Source: Marsupella aquatica
Lineage: Eukaryota; Marchantiophyta
Direction of reading: 5' to 3'
NCBI GenBank assembly: GCA_973895155.1
Contig: OZ316891.1
Span: forward strand, 21,452,001 to 21,516,000
Length of the DNA stretch: 64,000 bases
Part shown: piece after piece, positions 21,501 through 33,332 of the stretch
Layout of the letters: each line of letters starts with the position of its first letter
Numbering within the stretch: position 1 is the stretch's first letter
Made by a program: the position numbers and the translations under genes
Notes under the pieces: model-generated
Seen by the model: the letters and a program-made list of their open reading frames with translations, nothing else
What the model was told of the DNA's origin: nothing
The model's database searches: none

Positions 21501-22440
21501 TCATTAGACCCTATTGTCTTATGTTTATCAAACAATAATTACTTATATATTTTCATTGTTTCACCACTAATACCATTTTAATCGTATTACAAGGACGTAA
21601 AGAGACACTATTTTGAATTTCTCACACCAGAAAAAGTAGATTTGAAAGTGCATTTTTGATCAAGTCTGTCGACTATTTTTCCCTTCACTGCTTTTGATCA
21701 AGTCCCATGGACTGCACTCTCTATCTTCCTCTTCGTCTTTAGTGAAGTGCTATCACCACTCCTTTGGCTCATAGGGTCAACTAGACTTTGCAAACTTCTC
21801 TTAAAAATCCGTTTGGGAGGTTCTTTCACAGAAGCACACCAATACGGTTACGGAAAGAACACAACTATGAAAGAAAAATAAATCATAATATACAACAAAA
21901 TTTGGATAGTCATACTGAATCCATATCTTTTGGTGAACAATATAACACATTGTATGAGCAACCCTATCTCCTACCGTCTACTCAACTTATACCTCATTAT
22001 GATGATTAGTACTTCTCACCTCACTACTCCAGATGACTTTCCTCTCTATGTTGCAAGCTAGCACTTCAAATTCATTATAGACTGAGTTTTTCTTGCACTT
22101 ACCAGGGATTGCTGTTAAGTACTAAAAACCAAAACACCCAAGCATCCAAGGGCACAACCTGGGCCACCGCTATTTCTATGGCGACGCCGCTAATCCTAAC
22201 ATCTCTAACCTAGAACATGCAATACATACATGTTTAAAATTCTATTCCTTATAGAGTGCCAATAATATCTTCATCGACGTCTACCAATGACTATTATTTC
22301 CTACCATACTCCTCTGATTGATAACTATTTTCTTCCCCAGAGTGGCCAGACTGAACAAATGCCACCTGGTTCACCCCCTTCTTCATCAGAGTAGTTCTCC
22401 TAGAAGTTTGACTCAAACATTCTCTTTGCCGAAAAGAGGC
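18551..22440. other. Intergenic, no gene recognised
   Basis: AT-rich sequence with many short, unrelated reading frames. There is a local direct repeat of AAAGAATAAAAATAAT near 21410 and 21433, and loosely repeated GGGCACAAGGCC-like phrases at 20.0-20.3 kb. I see no conserved coding or RNA signature. Confidence 0.55.
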
Positions 22441-23313
22441 CAAAGCCTTTCATGTAGTGATGTACCCCTGGTTGATGACCACAACATTGACTGAAAAGGT
22501 TAATACTTCTTGCAAAATTTCCACTTCCGGGGAAACCGTAGGGGTAGCACTGGGTGGACAAGGGCCCTTTCGCTTCCCAAGACTTAAAACCTCAGTCCTC
22601 TTGTTTCTAGTCTCATAAGCGCTCTCTTGGCTATAGAGGTCCAAATCTGCTTCTTGAGGTTCTCGCTTTCCCCCAATGATTTTTTCAGGCTTATTACTTC
22701 CCCTTCAAGGTCACAACCTGTTTTGCTTTCTTGGTCTTGGTGGCCAATATTCCTTGCAAGTGGGTAACTTGTTCATTAGCCTACTTCAGAGTGTCTTTGT
22801 TCAACGAGATGACCTCCTCCAATGCTGCAACCTTGGCATTGGCCTGATCGAAGGCTTCTTTAGTAGTCTATCATAGTAGCAACCCTGTGTGGACACCCAT
22901 ACAAAACTCTCATAGTTCAGCCAGGTACACCTCGGGAATGTCATACTCAAAGGCTTCCTCTGGATTATCGACCAACCTTCCAGCCACTCCAATGTATATT
23001 TTTTATCGTCCTCCTAATCTAACGTATCTATGATAATCATAGATGTCGACACTGTAAGTGCTCTTTGGCCCATTCCTTCAATGATTATGATAGCGATTCT
23101 TCTCACTTTGGTTGAGAAGGAAGGCAACACTCTCTCCTCACCCGGTGGAGGTGTGGGACCAGTTATGAGTCCCTTAGCCCTGGTCAGGATGAAGGATCCA
23201 ATCACAAGAATGATTATGTTTGGCTTGAGACTCCGGGGATCCACAACCAAGACCTTCCTTACACCGTATGCCCACCAACCATATGCATGCTCTAGGTGGT
23301 CCTTAATGTCCAT
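22440..23313 (-). pseudogene. Decayed coding relic with a coiled coil
   Basis: On the minus strand, 22876-22690 reads as a heptad-type coiled coil (EAFDQANAKVAALEEVISL, then NKDTLK, a TAG, ANEQVTHLQGIL, ATKTKKAKQVVTLKGK and stops). Upstream on the same strand, 23313-23014 gives a 99-codon open segment (HAYGWWAYGVRKVLVVDP). Stops and frame changes are frequent. The architecture, a conserved-looking N-terminal part followed by a coiled coil, is common in plant retroelement gag-like proteins, but I cannot assign a family. It could equally be a decayed cellular gene. Confidence 0.35.
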
Positions 23314-24362
23314 TGCAATGGTAGGTGCTCTCTCATGATAAAAGTAGATTATGGTCGATTGAGGATCCGCTTGTGCACCTTCCCTACGAACCCCTTGTAT
23401 GTTGGATCCTTGAGTAAGGTGAGAGGATATTGGTCACCAGCATTGGCTCCCTCATTAACTCGGCTAAGTGATCTAGGGTGAGTAGTTTAGATAGCCCCAT
23501 GGGATGAAATTTGAAATCTTGGTTGAAAAGCATCAAGAAGCTGACGACGTCAGCGTGAATGAACAACACGCTGAACAACTGTTAAAAACCGTAACTGAAA
23601 TTGGGCCTTCATTCAACAAAACCGGGCCTTCATTCTTGCCTCTATGTTTCAACTCTTCCCAACCTGGCACTTGATATCTAGTCTCACCAAATCCATAAGC
23701 CCGGTGGCTCTAAACAATTCTCCACTCTCCTCAAGGATTTTGGTGGTGGTCTTCGAGTATGCACTCTTGAAACTCTTGGGTGTCCTATTAGTTCCCTCCC
23801 CGCGATGGGCTCCCACTCCCAGTAAAAACTCTCTACCCCCTATGAACGGACCCTCCTCTAGTACCCCTTGTTATGGTTTTTGAAACAATAAAAATTTGTC
23901 TTCTTATTTAGAAAAGAACACATTTTAACAATACTTAATATCTTTGATATAATTATAAAGTCCAGATTTGAGGATTTTTATATAGGCTTCATTAGTTACA
24001 TTTTCTTTGTTCAAAGATCTTCCCTCTCTTGGATCCAATGGGCAGGGATTTGCCCCATGTGGTTCCTCATAGGGCAGTTCAAAAAACCCACTCTATGTTG
24101 AGCATAGACGACGATCGCAATGGCAAGCCCATGAACCATCCAACGCACAATAGTCGACACAAGAGATACATGGTTCACCTCCTTGAGGCTATGTCCATGG
24201 GAACACACAAGAGAGCTTTACTGAACTCTAAGCCCGTCGGCTATACCGAGTCTCCACAGTATAAGCTCTCCTTATCTCTCAAGTGGCTCCATAACAATGA
24301 GCCTTGGTTCTACCTCTCCAAGCACACGTGCCTCTTATGATATAGTGTGCAACTTAGTTGAA
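23314..24362. other. Intergenic, no gene recognised
   Basis: Short reading frames on both strands show no conserved motif. Parts may belong to the decayed element to the left. Confidence 0.5.
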
Positions 24363-24452
24363 TGTACCTAACCACATAGTTGTACCTAATCACGTAGTTG
24401 TACCAACCCACGTTGTTGTACCAACCCACATTGTTGTACCAACCATGTCATA
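24363..24452. repeat. 18-bp tandem repeat, five units
   Basis: Units of the form TGTACCTAACCACATAGT or TGTACCAACCCACGTTGT run head to tail from 24363, the last being incomplete. Just after it (24480-24520) is a loose run of CCCTAAA-like phrases that resembles, but is not, telomeric repeat. Confidence 0.85.
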
Positions 24453-27202
24453 CCTAACCTAGACGTAAGAGTAAATACCCAACACCCTAAACCCCTTAAC
24501 ATACCCTACCCTAAACCTCACAACCCCGCCCACAACTCACAACAGCATACCAAAAGGCATAGACATGTGTACCTATTAGATGATGCCATGTGTAGCACTA
24601 AGATGATACCGTGTGGCGGAGATGATTTTATACCCCCTTCCCAAAAACAAATGGGAGCGGAATATCAAGTGCCCTTCCTTATTTGGAAAGTGATATTTGT
24701 ATAAAAGAGTGGGTTGCTTAGTTACAAGTCAATTCTAAAAATTATTTCAATATGAATTAAATTGACTCTTGAATCGTTCTCACGTCCGACCCTTTTTACC
24801 TAAGAGTGGAGGCCCAGGACCTTCCGAGTGGTCATGGCTCAGATCTTCTCCTTGATTTCTCTCTCTTTAGCCACGAGTGAGGCAATGTACTCTCGATGAG
24901 CCGCCTGATATGTGCAACCCAAAACTCAGGCCTATCCCTCATCCACTCCTCTTAGGCTCGTTCAGCCTCAAGAGTGCTCCCATAACCTGTCCCCACAACC
25001 ACAGGCCCGAAGGGCCCCTCAACAGCCCCTGTACCCTACTTGGTTGACTCTTCTCACAATTCACGTACCCGGGGGGTTGTTGTCCATAATTCTCAACTCC
25101 CTTTCATTCTTCTCAAATTTCAGTAGCACTAAATCAGGAGGAGTGTCTTGGTAGAGAACCCACGCCCAAGAAAGAATGAAGAGTGAGGAATGGTAAGAAA
25201 AGCGGAGGGTTTAAGTAGATTCACAACAAAGTGTCCATTGAGTTGGTCACTCACCTTCCCAAATAAAATTGTCATCTAATATTCTTCTTGCTCATATTCT
25301 TCCAAGTGTAACGACTATCATGGCTTGGGGTCATGCACCAACTACTCCGATGACAAAGCTAGCAACATATTTTTAGAGCATATCGTCCTTTAAAATATGC
25401 CCAACCACTTTTATAATTTTTTCTCTGTAATACTCTGTATGTATAGGGAGACGTGTCGGCTTGTCCTCCTTCCTATTGTTTTACAAAACGTCCCGGGCTT
25501 AGCGTCCAGTCCTAGCCTTCCAAAAAGAAAAATGACTTATTCAAAAAAATGCCCAAGGCTTCACGCCCAGCCCTTTGTGCTCCTCGCTCTCATTTCCTCT
25601 TGGCTTGTGGTCCTATGTGTCTTTTTTCAGCTTGCCACCTGATCAAACCCCCCTCGAAGGCGTTCCTCTAGGCGCATTTCATATACCTCCTTTATTTGCT
25701 TGATTGCATCCACCCTCGCTAGACATATCCTCCTCCCATATGGCCCACACAAATTATGTCCCACAATGAGAACCTCTCCAAAGCTTGATTTTGCCCATAC
25801 AGTGTGAAATGGACTTCTTTCAACTTTGTCAAGATCTTATCATAGTTTGCAATGTAATCAACAACAAACTTTCTACACCCTTTGAATTTTTTGTATCATC
25901 CTTCTCCTCCTCACTTAGTACCTTGTTCATCCCGCTTATCATAAGTGCCAAGAGGGCCAAGAAGGACCTCACTTGATCAACGGCAGTATGTTCATTATGG
26001 AGCTCCTAGACACACCAAGGATAGGTGTTTCTTACTCCATCCTAAGTTACGTACGGAGATGAGTACAACGCACACATGATCAAGGAAGAGGAGATAGGAG
26101 ATGATGGTCATGGTTGTGGCCAAGATATGCCACATGCAAGGAGACAAGGAGGTGATGTTGCTCCTATTGTGATCACGAATCCTAAGGATGCTAAGAATGC
26201 TCAATTGGAGCAACAACTAGTTGCTATGGCTTGTTCTTAGGTGAGACCTATTTTTGGTGATGAGGCTTCTACATATTATGGAGCTTCTACATCTTATAGG
26301 GCTGATGGAGACCTTGCCAGTATGGGATTCATGTGTGACATTGCACATATTGATGCATCAATAGCTTTGACACATGGAGTAGCAAAAACCTTGAGCCCCA
26401 AGGAGCACTAGTGGAGCTAGATCCATAGAAGGGAGATGCACATCGTCAAAACAAAGCTTCCTCAGTCTTTTACCATGTTAGAGACAGTTCCAACTGCCTC
26501 TATAAACCCAACTCGGAAAAACCCTAGTATGGGCAAATTGATAGAATCACATGATGTTGCAGCAGGGATGACAGACACCTTGTTGAGGGCGGCTACCACC
26601 ATAGTGCGTGTCAACACCTTGCAATGGGGCTTCACTCTCCCTTAGAGTTAAATTCACCACTTATGTCCCTTCTTATCGTTGTCCAGGTTCCTAGGACGGG
26701 AAAATAGTAGGACAGTAAGTCTATTTTTCTTAGACTGACTCCCTTCTTCTCCACTCACACACCCAACTAGGTAGTTTTATTTCCACCGTTGGCAAGCTAG
26801 ATAACCTTGAACGGTGGTTATCACTCCCTTGCTTCCCCACTAGGAAGCACTCACACAACCTCGCTCCCGATCTCAACACGGCAAGCAACTCCACAAGTTG
26901 TGCCCATAGACTCTCGCTATGATCAGTCTATTTATTAAAATTGGAAATTTCTTTGATCTTTGGACATTTAGGCACCAAAAAATATATATTTGGGCACAAG
27001 AATTGTACATTTGAACAGTCGGAGTTGTACATTTGGGCACCAGATGTTGTACATTTGGGGGATCAAGATTGTACATAGGAGAAAATAAAATATTAATTTG
27101 GATTCTAAAAAAATATATTTGGGTGATAATAATGTAAAATATGTTGGATAAGAAGTAGAACTTACTTACATTGATTGAATTTGACTAATAGAATATAACT
27201 AT
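24453..27202. other. Intergenic, no gene recognised
   Basis: No reading frame here shows a recognisable domain. Around 26.94-27.08 kb is a run of TTGTACATTTGGG-like phrases spaced by roughly 22-30 bp, which may be the edge of a decayed element (see findings). Confidence 0.5.
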
Positions 27203-27307
27203 CTAGTAAAGCTTCAATATGATCTCTACCCATATAACTAGTAAAGCTTCAATATGATCTCTACCCATAGAACTAGTAAAGCTTCAATATGATCTCTACC
27301 CTTAGCT
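27203..27307. repeat. 35-bp tandem repeat, three units
   Basis: Units begin CTAGTAAAGCTTCAATATGA at 27203, 27238 and 27273 and are nearly identical, which suggests a recent local expansion. Confidence 0.9.
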
Positions 27308-27648
27308 AGCTAAATTAACCTTCTACTTAGTTACTAATTGAGAATATTTAATATATTAAATTTGAATGATACCTGGCTTACTATCCATTCAGACAAGTAA
27401 TTTGTTACATTCTAAGCAACTCGAGTTGAAACTAAGGTTTACTAGTAAGAGACACTCACATCCTATCATGGATATTAAGATTTCATGTAATATATAGTCT
27501 GTATTGATATAATAATTAATTAAAGCAATTATAAAGGTATCCAAGTCCAATTACCTCCACCTATTCAAACTAGTATCCCAAAATATTATAATAATTAGTT
27601 ACTTAAATAGATATACTACTTAGTACTAACCAACAGTAAGTACTAAAT

Positions 27649-27736
27649 ACATGTCTGATTCCAAACTAATTGACATAGTCTCCCTCACTCTGACATGTCT
27701 AATTCCAAACTAAATGACATAGACTCCCTCACTATG
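27649..27736. repeat. 44-bp tandem repeat, two units
   Basis: Two units starting ACATGTCTGATTCCAAACTA (27649) and ACATGTCTAATTCCAAACTA (27693) differ at a few positions. Confidence 0.85.
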
Positions 27737-27764
27737 ACAGAGTGACTACTAAAAAACATTTGAC

Positions 27765-28695
27765 TTACTCAACAATCCCTTCCATGTAGGTTTTGAGTGT
27801 TTTCAAAACATTCTTGGGAATGGTCAAACCTCTATCAATTATATTTTCTTCTCTAGAGCGTGACTTGAATCCATACATAGCAGAATTAGCAAATTGCCAA
27901 CATTCAGTGGCACTGTCAAACCCAGGATCCACCTCCCAAGTCTTAGTGGTCTGAAAGCAACGTGAATATCGCACATGATCCGGTGCATCATGCTTACCAT
28001 GTTTAGGCCTCCACCATTGCACTTGGAACATAGGTCTGGAGCATACCGTGTACTAGTAGGAGAATTCTCATTGCATTGCAAGTCTCCTGAAGGAACTTCA
28101 TGGTTTGGGTCCACAACACCCAAAGCTCTCACCAACCAGAAATGTTCTTTCCCATTCTTCTTTTCCCATTCATCCTCTGGACGGAGAAATACAAAGTGAC
28201 CCTCTTGAATGTCCTGTAGAGGAATCCAACGTGCAAGTTCTCGCTCGTGTCGAGCGCCAACAAATGTTGCAGCTTGATCCTCCATCTCTTCTAGGTACTC
28301 ATTCTGAAGCTCTACCATTTGTGGATTCTGTGTACTACTACTAGGCTCCCCAATGGTTCAGAGGTTCCTGTACTGTTAACCTTGTAACCAGTTCCGTGGT
28401 TGGTTTTTGGCCAGAATTCATATGTCAATGCTAACTGTATTTCTGCCTCCCCTTCAATTGTAAGCTCCCCACATAATACTTGCACCACCATCTCCCAATA
28501 TTTCATCAAAGGAAACCGCTCACGATATGCTGTAGAGGTCTCATCCTTACAACTCTTCTTCAAAAACTCAATGTAACGATTAAGGAATGGGATGATTTCT
28601 TCAACCTTGCCTTGTACATCCCCAAAGATGGGTTTTGCAAATGATTGACCTTCTGGTAAAACCTTGCAACCGTTGGGGAAGAGCTTCAGACCCAT
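27765..28695 (-). pseudogene. Broken gene of unknown family
   Basis: Three consecutive minus-strand segments fit one protein if two single-base frame changes are allowed, near 28345 and near 28035. The first (28695 to about 28345) contains PIFGDVQGKVEEIIPFL and FPLMKYWEMVVQVL. The second contains an EDEWEKKNGKEHFWLVRAL segment with the look of a compact beta-rich domain. The third contains FQVQWWRPKHG, YSRCFQTTKTWEVDPG and a Cys/Trp-rich tail. I do not recognise the family. It is arranged head to head with the methylase-like gene at 29656, and the palindrome cluster lies between them. The start at 28695 is only the first Met; the true 5' end could lie further right. Confidence 0.5.
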
Positions 28696-28767
28696 CTAGA
28701 CTCAGCGCATCAGATCCATCGCACCATTAAATGTAATTCATCATCTTTGTTCATTGTTCAGGTTTAA

Positions 28768-29583
28768 CTCGAGATCATCTCGAGCTTCAATTGGTCCACT
28801 TGTTTCTGGATTCCTTGGATGCAGTTGAAGCTCGAGATCATCTCGAGCCTATTGATGTTTTCTACATTACTTTGCTTCAAAATTTTATGATCGATCAATT
28901 GATTTTGCATTTGATGTAAGTGGCATAAGGCTCGAGATCGTCTCGAGCCAATATGCATTTCCTGCATGTTACCTAGTCAGATTTCTTCAAGTTGGAAACT
29001 CTTATCCTTCAAAAGTGAACATCATATCCAAAATATCTAAAATTTCCTTCCTCCAGGGACTTCTGTACCCTCCAACTCGTTCTGATCATTGACATCCGAA
29101 CGGGTTTGTGGGTATCAAAAGTCAATGGAGAAAGTGGATTTTAATCATTGATTGAATATGATATTCGGATCACTCGTTTGAGATGTTAGGCTCGAGATCG
29201 TCTCGAGCTAAATATATTCATCACCATCTTCCATTATGTTCATTCGTATCCCTTGGCCAATTTCTTTCAGTTGGAAGGATTCCATGTCGTCTACTTCAAT
29301 TACTAATATCCTATTCAATGTGATCCAAGCTTGCCTTTTGGACCACTTTCTTAGTCCTCCAACTCATTTGTGAAGATGACAAACCACTGAGTTAGAGGGT
29401 TTTGAATGTGGTCGAATAGGTGACATTGGATCATTCTTGAAAATGTTGTTCGTTAAATTTGACTGGTTTATGATATGCAATGGAATAAAACCTCAACTGA
29501 TATATATGAGGATCGAGATCATCTCGAGCCCTTGTCTTTTTCTTTGAAACAGATGATGGCTCGAGATCATCTGATCTCGAGCC
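28768..29583. repeat. Cluster of CTCGAGA-3 nt-TCTCGAG palindromes
   Basis: Copies lie at 28768-28785, 28830-28848, 28929-28949, 29189-29208, 29511-29530 (left arm GATCGAGA) and 29558-29583 (a longer centre, ATCATCTGATCT). The core form is GCTCGAGATCATCTCGAGC, often with an extra G and C outside; the centre is TCA or TCG. The DNA between copies is itself loosely repeated: the phrase ATTTCTT..AGTTGGAA follows two of the palindromes at a similar distance, and CCTCCAACTC recurs later. So the palindromes are part of diverged tandem units of about 260-320 bp. They lie between two divergent genes. Confidence 0.85.
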
Positions 29584-29655
29584 TATTGTGGTTCCTAACT
29601 ATTGTGTTATCTTTTTAGATTTCTTGGGGTTGAAATCTCTTTTTAAATTCCCTAG

Positions 29656-31287
29656 ATGAAATGTGGCATTGAAACATGTCAGACTACAGTGCATAAAACC
29701 GTCAACTCAGCTGTCCTAAAAATGAAGAAAGATCAAGATCATCTCGAGCCACCTATTTATTTCTTGGTTTTGTGGTACATGTTTCTGACAATTGCTACAT
29801 TTTTGGCTGTACCAGGTGCGAAATTGAGATCGCCTAATTTGGTAGTCAAAGATGAACAGGCAATTGAGGTTTCCTGCCCTGGACAAGGTCATTTTGGATT
29901 ATGTTGGGCCATTGAGCTTGCTGAAACTGAAGACATGGAAGGAGCTATTATTTGTGTGAAGACGAGGTCTCCATCAGTCGATCCTCTAGTGTGCAGCCTT
30001 CTAGGGTCTGTTGTTTCTATTGTGACGAGTAACGGTAAGGACATGGTTTTGACGGTGGAGAACCACGAGACAGGGAAATGGGCTCTAATTAGACTTCACG
30101 CCAAAAACTACTCTTGCGATCTTAACATTGAACGTGCAGCCAGGAAACAACTGAGCGTGATATCAATAGGGTTCTTCCCCGAGGGTTTTACTATAAATAA
30201 TCTGCTAGAAGATACTCCTATATCTGGAGCCGACATAATTTTTGGATTCCTTTATTGTCGAAAGTATGGGTTTGATCGTGATGATGCATTCACGACTTCT
30301 TTCACGTGGAAGGTTTTGAGACTAATGTCAAAATCCAAATTGGGGGAGTTTGAATCCATATCCCCTGATTTTGTGCTTGGAGCCGGAGAATTTGACGAGT
30401 ATGCTTGTAAAAAGTGGGTGTTGTCTCATCGGAGACAAATAGGTAAATTGAAATCTGTAGCTGCGGGAGACAAGATGTTCGGTTTGGACAAAAAGGAAGC
30501 AAAGGTCTCTCAAAAGAGGAAGAGGGTTGAGAAACCCAAAAGCAAAGCGAAGAAGGCTCCACCTCCAAAAAAGTCCGCGCCGCCCAAGGTAGATCTCATT
30601 CCGGCATCTTCCTTGGGTGTGATTGCACATACCGATGATGATGGCACTCCAGGAGATGCTCCGGGAGAAAAGAGCGTTAAAGAAGGAGCCAAAGTTCTTA
30701 AGGAGATTGAGGAGTATTATACATTTGGCACAAATGAAACTTTTGACATTCCTGTCACTAGTATAGATTTGCCTTCTGCAGTATTGGTATATAGGATGTT
30801 CAATAAAGACCATGCCATGGAGATCGCAAAATCCATGGTTAGAAACCCTGGAATAGTACCAGCTGTGGCGGATTTAATTCCGTATTCAAGAGAGAGTTCG
30901 CAGTTGCTCCATTATGAGAATAGTCCTGAGGATCGAAAAGAATTTGAGTGGGGTGTTAAGAATAAGAAGGTACAATTCCTTGCAATTAGTGGACAACACT
31001 CGGCAAAGGCAGCTGTTTGGATCATAGGTTGGGCTAAGAGCGATGCAAAGATGAAGGAGGTTGCGAAGAGTCTGCAATATCGAAAGTCACAAATTCTTTC
31101 GGACAAAACTTCAAGAGCAATACTTGCTCAATACTCACAAAGGGCAAATGCTGTTAATAAGACCATGGAATATGAGTCCTATTTTCTTGATACTATGGTC
31201 CATGCCCGTCGACAGTTTGACGAGTGTGGCCATCCGGAGAGACCCGTGATTGGGTCCAGTAGACTAACGGATCATCAAAAGTTCCAG
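29656..31287 (+). CDS. ParB/sulfiredoxin-like domain protein, first exon of a ParB-DNA methylase-like gene
   Basis: This open segment has 544 codons. Residues about 1-53 may be intronic, because a T-rich tract ending in TACCAG at about 29815 looks like a splice acceptor. An unrecognised domain follows (PGQGHFGLCWAIELAE, then GGFTI-type strands near FFPEGFTINNLLE). Residues about 278-312 are a Lys/Arg/Pro-rich linker (SQKRKRVEKPKSKAKKAPPP), probably a nuclear signal. Residues about 362-455 resemble the ParB N-terminal fold: FDIPVTSIDL, AMEIAKSMVRNPGIVPAV, then FLAISGQHSAKAAVWIIG, which matches the ParB GxHRxxAA box in form, with Ser in place of Arg. The donor CCAG/GTAAAT ends the exon in phase 0. 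In bacteria and phages ParB-like domains are often found N-terminal to DNA methylases. The ParB call is from pattern only. Confidence 0.6.
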
Positions 31288-31456
31288 GTAAATTCAAACT
31301 CAAATCCACTTCTAGCTCGAGATTATCTCGAGCCTCGAGGTCAAGTTTCTGTATTTGATTTATCTTCATGTATTCGCCCATAAATTTCAACATAGTTCCT
31401 TAATTCTACCTCGAGATCATCTCGAGCTCAGATTTTCTTTGTACTATTTGGATCAG
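31288..31456 (+). other. Intron carrying two CTCGAGA palindromes
   Basis: The 169-bp intron starts GTAAATTC and ends TTTGGATCAG. It joins two long open frames in phase 0. It contains palindromes at 31315-31334 (centre TTA) and 31409-31428 (centre TCA), which together fill about a quarter of the intron. Confidence 0.75.
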
Positions 31457-32482
31457 GATTTTATGGCCTTGGCCAAAATAACGACTGGAAAATCCGATCT
31501 GAGGAATATGTTTTGGTTGTTGTTTTTGGAAGAGAACCTCTTCCAAACTTGGAGACAAATGTGCATCGATTGGGTCAAGGGACTTCTTCCGGATGGTCTA
31601 GGGGAGTTAGGTTCAAAAATAAACAGGAAATCCCGGACAACAAAAATGATTATGCCGGCATTGTTTAGATGCTTTGAAGGAGACCTGAGTAGTGACGACA
31701 TTCTGAAAGTTTTTACTATCGTTCAACAACATAAGGTTTTATTGAAGAAAGACCCAGCCAACAAATCTGATGTTCAATCAATGAGTGATATGGCTCATAC
31801 TTTCAAAGTCATGACCAAGCTGAGGGCAAAATTTTTGGAGTACTTCATTTTGAAGTATCCGGATCGGTTTGCCAATTCACTCACTTGGTTTGAGCTAACT
31901 CAATTTTTGCCTGCATTTATGGATCGTGGTGAGTTGCCCAAACTTAGACAACTTGCTGGAGAGGTTTGGATTTCCAACCTCCTAAAAAGAAATAGGTCAA
32001 AAGACCCATTTCCGCAAAGTCTCATTGTTAGGCTTGAGCAGATATATTGCAAGGTATTTGGTGGGATGCCTTCAATGGAGGATACTCCTTATCGCACATT
32101 TTTTAGCGATAATTTGATGAGGACAATGAAGCCTGAGATTGTTGACTCGGTGCAAAGGATGTGCCCACTTTCCATTGTCAATTTTGGTCGTCTTCGACAA
32201 CGGCAATGGACAGATGCCGAAATTTTTGTCTTGTTGGAGTATTGTTTGCAGATGGCGAACTCGACGGAGGTCTTGGTAATCTTTTTTGTCCGTCAAGGCC
32301 CATTGATAGGCCAGATTCAGAGTGCCTTTGAAAAGATTTATCGTGAGAAGAAAGTCCACACGAAGCTGGAGTACGGGAGCTACTACCATGATCAGCTGCC
32401 CAAGGAGGAGGGAGATTTTCTCATTGGAGCCCGAGACTCAATCATCTTTGGGGGAATTTGTTGTGAAGAGGAACCAAACTAG
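31457..32482 (+). CDS. Second exon of the ParB-DNA methylase-like gene, helical region ending at an in-frame TAG
   Basis: The exon opens with DFMALAKITTGKSDLRNMFW and is rich in predicted helices (WVKGLLPDGLGELGSKINRK, AHTFKVMTKLRAKFLEYFI, LPKLRQLAGEVWISNLLKR). The end, GDFLIGARDSIIFGG, could be a strand-turn of the methylase fold, but I see no DPPY, SPPY or NPPF catalytic tetrapeptide. A TAG at 32480-32482 stops translation, yet the same frame stays open past it into the methylase-like segment. The stop is therefore either a recent nonsense mutation or a sequencing error. Apart from it the frame is long, clean and free of frameshifts. Confidence 0.6.
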   Translation, partial: DFMALAKITTGKSDLRNMFWLLFLEENLFQTWRQMCIDWVKGLLPDGLGELGSKINRKSRTTKMIMPALFRCFEGDLSSDDILKVFTIVQQHKVLLKKDPANKSDVQSMSDMAHTFKVMTKLRAKFLEYFILKYPDRFANSLTWFELTQFLPAFMDRGELPKLRQLAGEVWISNLLKRNRSKDPFPQSLIVRLEQIYCKVFGGMPSMEDTPYRTFFSDNLMRTMKPEIVDSVQRMCPLSIVNFGRLRQRQWTDAEIFVLLEYCLQMANSTEVLVIFFVRQGPLIGQIQSAFEKIYREKKVHTKLEYGSYYHDQLPKEEGDFLIGARDSIIFGGICCEEEPN

Positions 32483-33332
32483 TCCCAAATTTTCTTTGAT
32501 GACTTTTATGCATTTTGGAACTACAGTGAGAAGTGGGACACAGACTTCACAATCTTGCCTTTGAAGGCCCAAACTGGAAACAACAAAGACCAATCAAAGG
32601 GGAAAGATAAGCTCGATGAATCCACTGTTGATGTTGAAGTTTTGGAGAAGATGGCCCCATCTTATGAGATGGTCGGTTGGCAGGGTGGCTTTGTAAATCC
32701 GAGAGTAAAGCCTTTGCAAATGACAAAGCGTCTTGTTGATTATTTCTCCTACCCAGGTCACACAGTGTTGGATTTCTTCTTTGGAGGACAGACATTGAAA
32801 GCTTGTGTCATTCTTGGTCGGGATTGTTTTGTGTATTCGGACACAGCTCAAGAGATGGAATTCACAGAAGCCTTTGCTCAGCTCCTTCATGACAACAAGC
32901 AGGTTTTATATGTGCCACCCAAAGAGCCGTTAGCATCTGAGGAAATTATTGCCAGCCCCCTCGTTCTTATAGAAGAGGCGGCCTTAGACATAGCTCCGGT
33001 GGAAGCCAGTGTTTATGAGGAAGTATTTACAGAGAATTTAGAGCATCGCAAAATGGAGGGCCCAAAAATCACAAGCTACATGGAAGAGGAGGGTGAAATA
33101 CTGCCTGAATTTGGAAACGATGCTCGAGATGATCTTGACGTTCCAGGTGTTCCTTCATCGAGTGACCTTGGGGATGCACAACGTGAACAACAGTCTTCAA
33201 CCTTGGATGTTGGCTGGGAATCCACCTTGCAGGATGCAATTAGCCAACCAATTCCAAGCCCTCCTCAACTGGATGAGATTTTCTCTACTAAGAAAGCTAG
33301 TGGCTGCCATACTCCCCCTCAAGACGAGGCAG
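32483..33332 (+). CDS. N4/N6 DNA methylase-like domain, same frame after the TAG
   Basis: Directly after the TAG the frame reads FFDDFYAFWNYSEKWDTDF, then the methylase signature: KPLQMTKRLVDYFSYPGHTV, the motif X region of beta-class N4/N6 DNA methylases (compare KPxxLLxRLI..FSxPGDxV), running straight into VLDFFFGGQTLKACVILGRD, motif I (family form VLDPFAGSGTTxxAAxxLGR). The Asp and one Gly of motif I remain, but Pro, Ser and Gly of the SAM loop are changed. An acidic, low-complexity tail follows. The domain class is well supported by the joined X-I motifs; catalytic activity is doubtful. Confidence 0.65.

Noticed and set aside
24480-24520. Interstitial telomere
   Set aside because: The CCCTAAA phrases are too few and irregular to call a telomeric tract.
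28768-29583. CRISPR or bacterial parS cluster as evidence of bacterial contamination
   Set aside because: The palindromes lie in introns and between genes with GT-AG splicing, and the window is continuous with plant transposons.
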